This document shows positions 61,781-64,000 of a DNA stretch of 64,000 nucleotides, piece by piece. The notes below the pieces were generated by a model. It had not been told where the DNA came from. It searched no databases and worked only from the letters and a program-made list of their open reading frames with translations. The position numbers and the translations under genes were made by a program. This DNA is from a halophilic archaeon SHRA6 (GTDB taxonomy: Archaea; Halobacteriota; Halobacteria; Halobacteriales; Haloferacaceae). Within the stretch, counting starts at the first letter, position 1. Every line of letters begins with the position of its first letter. The DNA lies in assembly GCA_005239175.1 (NCBI GenBank), contig SOPS01000004.1:248001-312000 (forward strand), in the 5' to 3' direction.

Positions 61781-63177
61781 TCGGTCGGCACCTCGTCTTC
61801 ATCACTCATTTTTGCCTGCTGGCGCCAGACTGTCTTGCGATTGACGAACTCTTTGATCCCGGCTTCCGAGAGCTCACGGCCGTAGCCAGAGTCTTTTACC
61901 CCACCGAACGGAATCCGCGGATCGGATTTCACCAGTTCGTTGATGTACGCACAGCCAGCGTCGATACGACTGGCGACCCGCTCGCCGCGATCGAGGTCAT
62001 TCGTCCAGATGCTCGCTCCAAGCCCGAACTCCGTGTCGTTCGCCTTTTCGATAGCAGTCTCCTCGTCGGGGACTCGGTAGACGGCAGCCACGGGGCCGAA
62101 CACCTCCTCAGCATCGACAGGACACCCCCGTGGAACGTTTGTAAGCACTGTTGGCGGATAGTAGGCCCCGTCGCGATCGAGGGGCTCTCCGCCTGTGAGC
62201 ACCGTCGCACCGGCGTCGACGCTTTCTGTCACCTGTTCGTGAATTCCTTCCATGAGGTCCTGTCGAGCCTGCGGCCCGACGTCCGTGTCGTGGTCCATCG
62301 GGTCACCAACGGTGAACGATTCGACTTCCGCGACGAACCGATCGATGAACTCCTCGTAGACCGCGTCGTGGACGACGAATCGCTTGGCGGCGATACATGA
62401 TTGGCCGCCGTTGAGGTTGCGCGCCCAGGCTGCAGTCGTCGCGGCAACCTCGACATCCGCGTCATCGAGGACGACGTACGGGTCGCTCCCCCCGAGTTCG
62501 AGGACCGTCTTTTTGAGATTCTCGCCGGCCGTACCAGCAACTGCTCGCCCCGCTGGGCCGCTCCCAGTGAGCGTCGCCGCCTTAATACGCGGATCCGAGA
62601 GGATTCCCTCGACGCGGTCAGACGGGATCAGTAGTGTCTGGAACGCGCCTTCGGGAAACCCGGCGTCGCGGAACACCTCCTCGATCGCGAGCGCACACTC
62701 CGGCACGTTTGAGGCGTGTTTGAGGAGTCCGACGTTCCCCGCCGTGACGTACGGGGCAGCGAATCGAAATACCTGCCAGAACGGGAAGTTCCAGGGCATG
62801 ATCGCGAGCACAGGCCCGAGCGGTTCGTGAACTGTCTTCACGGTCGACCCCGGGGGACTCGGATGCTGTTCGTCCTGGAGATACCGTCCCGCGTGCTCGG
62901 CGTAGTGATCACAGACCCATGCACACTTTTCGACTTCGGCCTCAGCCTGGGCGATCGGCTTGCCCATCTCCCGAGTCATTAGTTCGGCGTACTCGGTCGT
63001 CCGCTCCCGGAGCAACGTCGCCACCTCCGCGAGTTTCGTTTCACGTTCAGCGACGGACCACTCGCGGAACGAATCGAACGTCGATTCGGCCTTCGCAAGC
63101 CGCGCTTCGACCTGCCCGTCGTCGTGTTCGTCGTACGTTTCGATCGTCTCGCCGGTCGCAGGGTTGGTTCGTACCAT
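61777..63177 (-). CDS. NAD(P)-dependent aldehyde dehydrogenase
   Basis: A 466-aa enzyme of the ALDH superfamily, close to the succinate-semialdehyde type by its start I-E-T-Y-D-E-H-D-D. Catalytic Cys lies in G-G-Q-S-C-I-A-A-K-R, the Glu in V-L-E-L-G-G-S-D-P-Y, and P-W-N-F-P-F-W-Q is the NAD-binding site. Together with the ThDP enzyme it may oxidise the aldehyde that the decarboxylase releases (inference). ATG 63177 starts the family-like part; the extra frame upstream is not used. Confidence 0.9.
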   Translation of the reverse strand: MVRTNPATGETIETYDEHDDGQVEARLAKAESTFDSFREWSVAERETKLAEVATLLRERTTEYAELMTREMGKPIAQAEAEVEKCAWVCDHYAEHAGRYLQDEQHPSPPGSTVKTVHEPLGPVLAIMPWNFPFWQVFRFAAPYVTAGNVGLLKHASNVPECALAIEEVFRDAGFPEGAFQTLLIPSDRVEGILSDPRIKAATLTGSGPAGRAVAGTAGENLKKTVLELGGSDPYVVLDDADVEVAATTAAWARNLNGGQSCIAAKRFVVHDAVYEEFIDRFVAEVESFTVGDPMDHDTDVGPQARQDLMEGIHEQVTESVDAGATVLTGGEPLDRDGAYYPPTVLTNVPRGCPVDAEEVFGPVAAVYRVPDEETAIEKANDTEFGLGASIWTNDLDRGERVASRIDAGCAYINELVKSDPRIPFGGVKDSGYGRELSEAGIKEFVNRKTVWRQQAKMSDEDEVPTE

Positions 63178-63814
63178 TGGTGTGTTACTCCGCTGTCGCT
63201 GTGTTCGCTCTGGTGGCCACCGAGTGACTGCCTCTGGGCCCGTTCGTCGCAGCCCCACACAGCACCCACAGATCGAGGCTGGCCAGTTTCACTCCGTTCT
63301 AGGGCCGTTCGTTGCCATCTCCGACCCGCAGAAAACCATCAGCAGTTCCGTTTTTGGGTTTCAGGCGAAGCCACCTCTTTCAATTCTCAGAGGGTGTTAC
63401 AACAACTCACACTTCATCGCGGATTCACTTGAATACCGGCGGTAGAACACCTCTAAAGTGGTGAATGTAGCTTCGAGAATAGCGATCGGACCGACATCAA
63501 TCTCTCTTGACGAGGTTCATTCGTGCGTGCGTCCGGTTCGCTCCTATAACGTCTGAGTGATTCCACTCCTATGGGACTTCTCTACCGATTTCGATGCCAC
63601 TGAGTCCGTCACCGTAAATCGCAACTGAAAGAAACCCGGTTGGATCGGGGTATGGATCGTTACTGATCGTAACTGTTGGATCGGGGTATGGATCGTTACT
63701 GATCGTAACTGAGAGACGAACCGGCTCTCTCAGCGAGGTACCGAGGGGGTACAGAATTCTCAGATTCCTCCGCAATACATATAAACGGGTTATAGGATTA
63801 AGCTACAGACCAAT
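63178..63814. other. 637-bp region almost without genes
   Basis: I see no supported gene. The stretch holds the promoter of the ALDH operon, a 36-bp tandem repeat (63639-63710), a short minus-strand frame through that repeat, and near 63777 the TATA ACATATAAAC for the gene at 63815. Confidence 0.5.
63639..63710. repeat. 36-bp exact tandem repeat, two copies
   Basis: Units at 63639-63674 and 63675-63710 are identical over 36 bp (each beginning GTTGGATCGG and ending GATCGTAACT). The period is a multiple of three, so a minus-strand frame through it repeats the 12 residues V-T-I-S-N-D-P-Y-P-D-P-T. It may be a recent slippage duplication. Confidence 0.9.
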
Positions 63815-63997
63815 ATGGGTACAGATGGCTTATTCCGTCACATGGCAACAAAAACCCGTGTCGACGATCGAGAAAGCGCGATTGACTCAGAACGCTACCT
63901 TCCCGTCGGGACCACCCCGCCGGTCGAAGCCAGTCACCTCGAGCGTCCCTGGGGACACCTGTTTAACCACGGCGGAGAAACACGAAGTGGATTGTAA
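63815..63997 (+). CDS. Possible 60-aa small protein, unknown
   Basis: The frame starts at ATG 63815, about 30 nt after TATA box ACATATAAAC (63777-63786), the right spacing for a leaderless start. The sequence is hydrophilic with D-R-E-S-A-I-D-S-E-R-Y-L-P-V and ends H-G-G-E-T-R-S-G-L. No membrane segment, no cysteines, no family recognised. A second ATG at 63842 would give 51 residues. The support is promoter spacing and natural-looking composition only. Confidence 0.45.
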   Translation: MGTDGLFRHMATKTRVDDRESAIDSERYLPVGTTPPVEASHLERPWGHLFNHGGETRSGL

Positions 63998-64000
63998 TGT

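Noticed and set aside
63569-63775. 68-aa minus-strand gene through the tandem repeat
   Set aside because: It would start with TTG, shows no family similarity and consists largely of the duplicated 12 residues.

Overview
The window is chromosomal DNA from a halophilic archaeon of class Halobacteria. The evidence is the high GC content, acidic proteins, Tat-type export signals (twin arginine, often with a lipobox), TATA boxes placed about 25-30 nt before start codons (leaderless transcripts), archaeal translation and lipid genes, and families typical of haloarchaea (HalX response regulator, DICT domain, GTP cyclohydrolase III, MBF1, CoaBC, Mnh antiporter). I cannot fix the genus. The hexamer CGATCG is strikingly frequent in the housekeeping parts and sparser in several operons that look acquired.

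Layout. 1-5.1 kb: the end of an AIR-synthase/HypE-like gene, a small unknown gene, two PP-loop ATPases (PAPS-reductase-like and diphthine-ammonia ligase), a sugar nucleotidyltransferase diverging from a small zinc-ribbon regulator, and a membrane/zinc-ribbon protein. 5.3-7.9 kb: a Tat-exported protein made of two bacterial HU domains, the most surprising gene here, followed by a berberine-bridge-type FAD oxidoreductase. 8.1-15.1 kb: a complete Dpp/Opp-type peptide ABC importer plus one unknown protein. 15.3-24 kb: a purine phosphoribosyltransferase and a nine-gene Mnh/Mrp cation/proton antiporter operon (E-F-G-A(C-terminal part)-B-C-D-D-D) whose MnhE carries a UspA domain. 24-28.3 kb: CoaBC, thioredoxin reductase, a methyltransferase and a second thioredoxin-reductase-like flavoprotein.

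28.4-34.7 kb is accessory and partly decayed: tRNA-Gly followed by hairpins and a copy of its own 3' end, a frameshifted membrane protein, two HTH proteins, a PAS histidine kinase, a response regulator with a stop codon directly after the phospho-acceptor Asp, and a DICT-domain protein. 34.7-38.9 kb returns to core genes (methyltransferase, MBF1, CDP-alcohol phosphotransferase, adenylate-kinase-like NTPase, HisC, FAH hydrolase). 39-42.7 kb holds a three-gene NAD(P)-binding/DUF6069 operon diverging from an HxlR regulator with a clear palindromic operator, and a quinone-reductase-like gene. 42.8-43.9 kb is an HTH/PIN pair with the PIN gene broken by two stops. 44.2-54.2 kb carries a metallo-hydrolase, OsmC, a second histidine kinase, a HAD phosphatase, a pterin cluster (GTP cyclohydrolase III, dehydrogenase, PTPS), an XPB-type helicase, a class V aminotransferase and a RarA-C-like protein. 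tRNA-Tyr at 54.4 kb shows the same downstream hairpin and tRNA-fragment pattern as tRNA-Gly. The rest holds an ATP-grasp protein, a P450 with an altered I-helix motif, a 113-bp MITE-like element, an APC permease with Usp domains preceded by a coupled upstream ORF, an acetolactate-synthase-like/aldehyde-dehydrogenase operon, and a mostly empty end with a 36-bp tandem repeat.

The best candidates for undescribed biology are the exported tandem HU protein, the constant-loop/variable-arm hairpins after both tRNA genes, the CGATCG palindrome enrichment, and the 28-codon upstream ORF overlapping the APC permease start. All counts are by eye.
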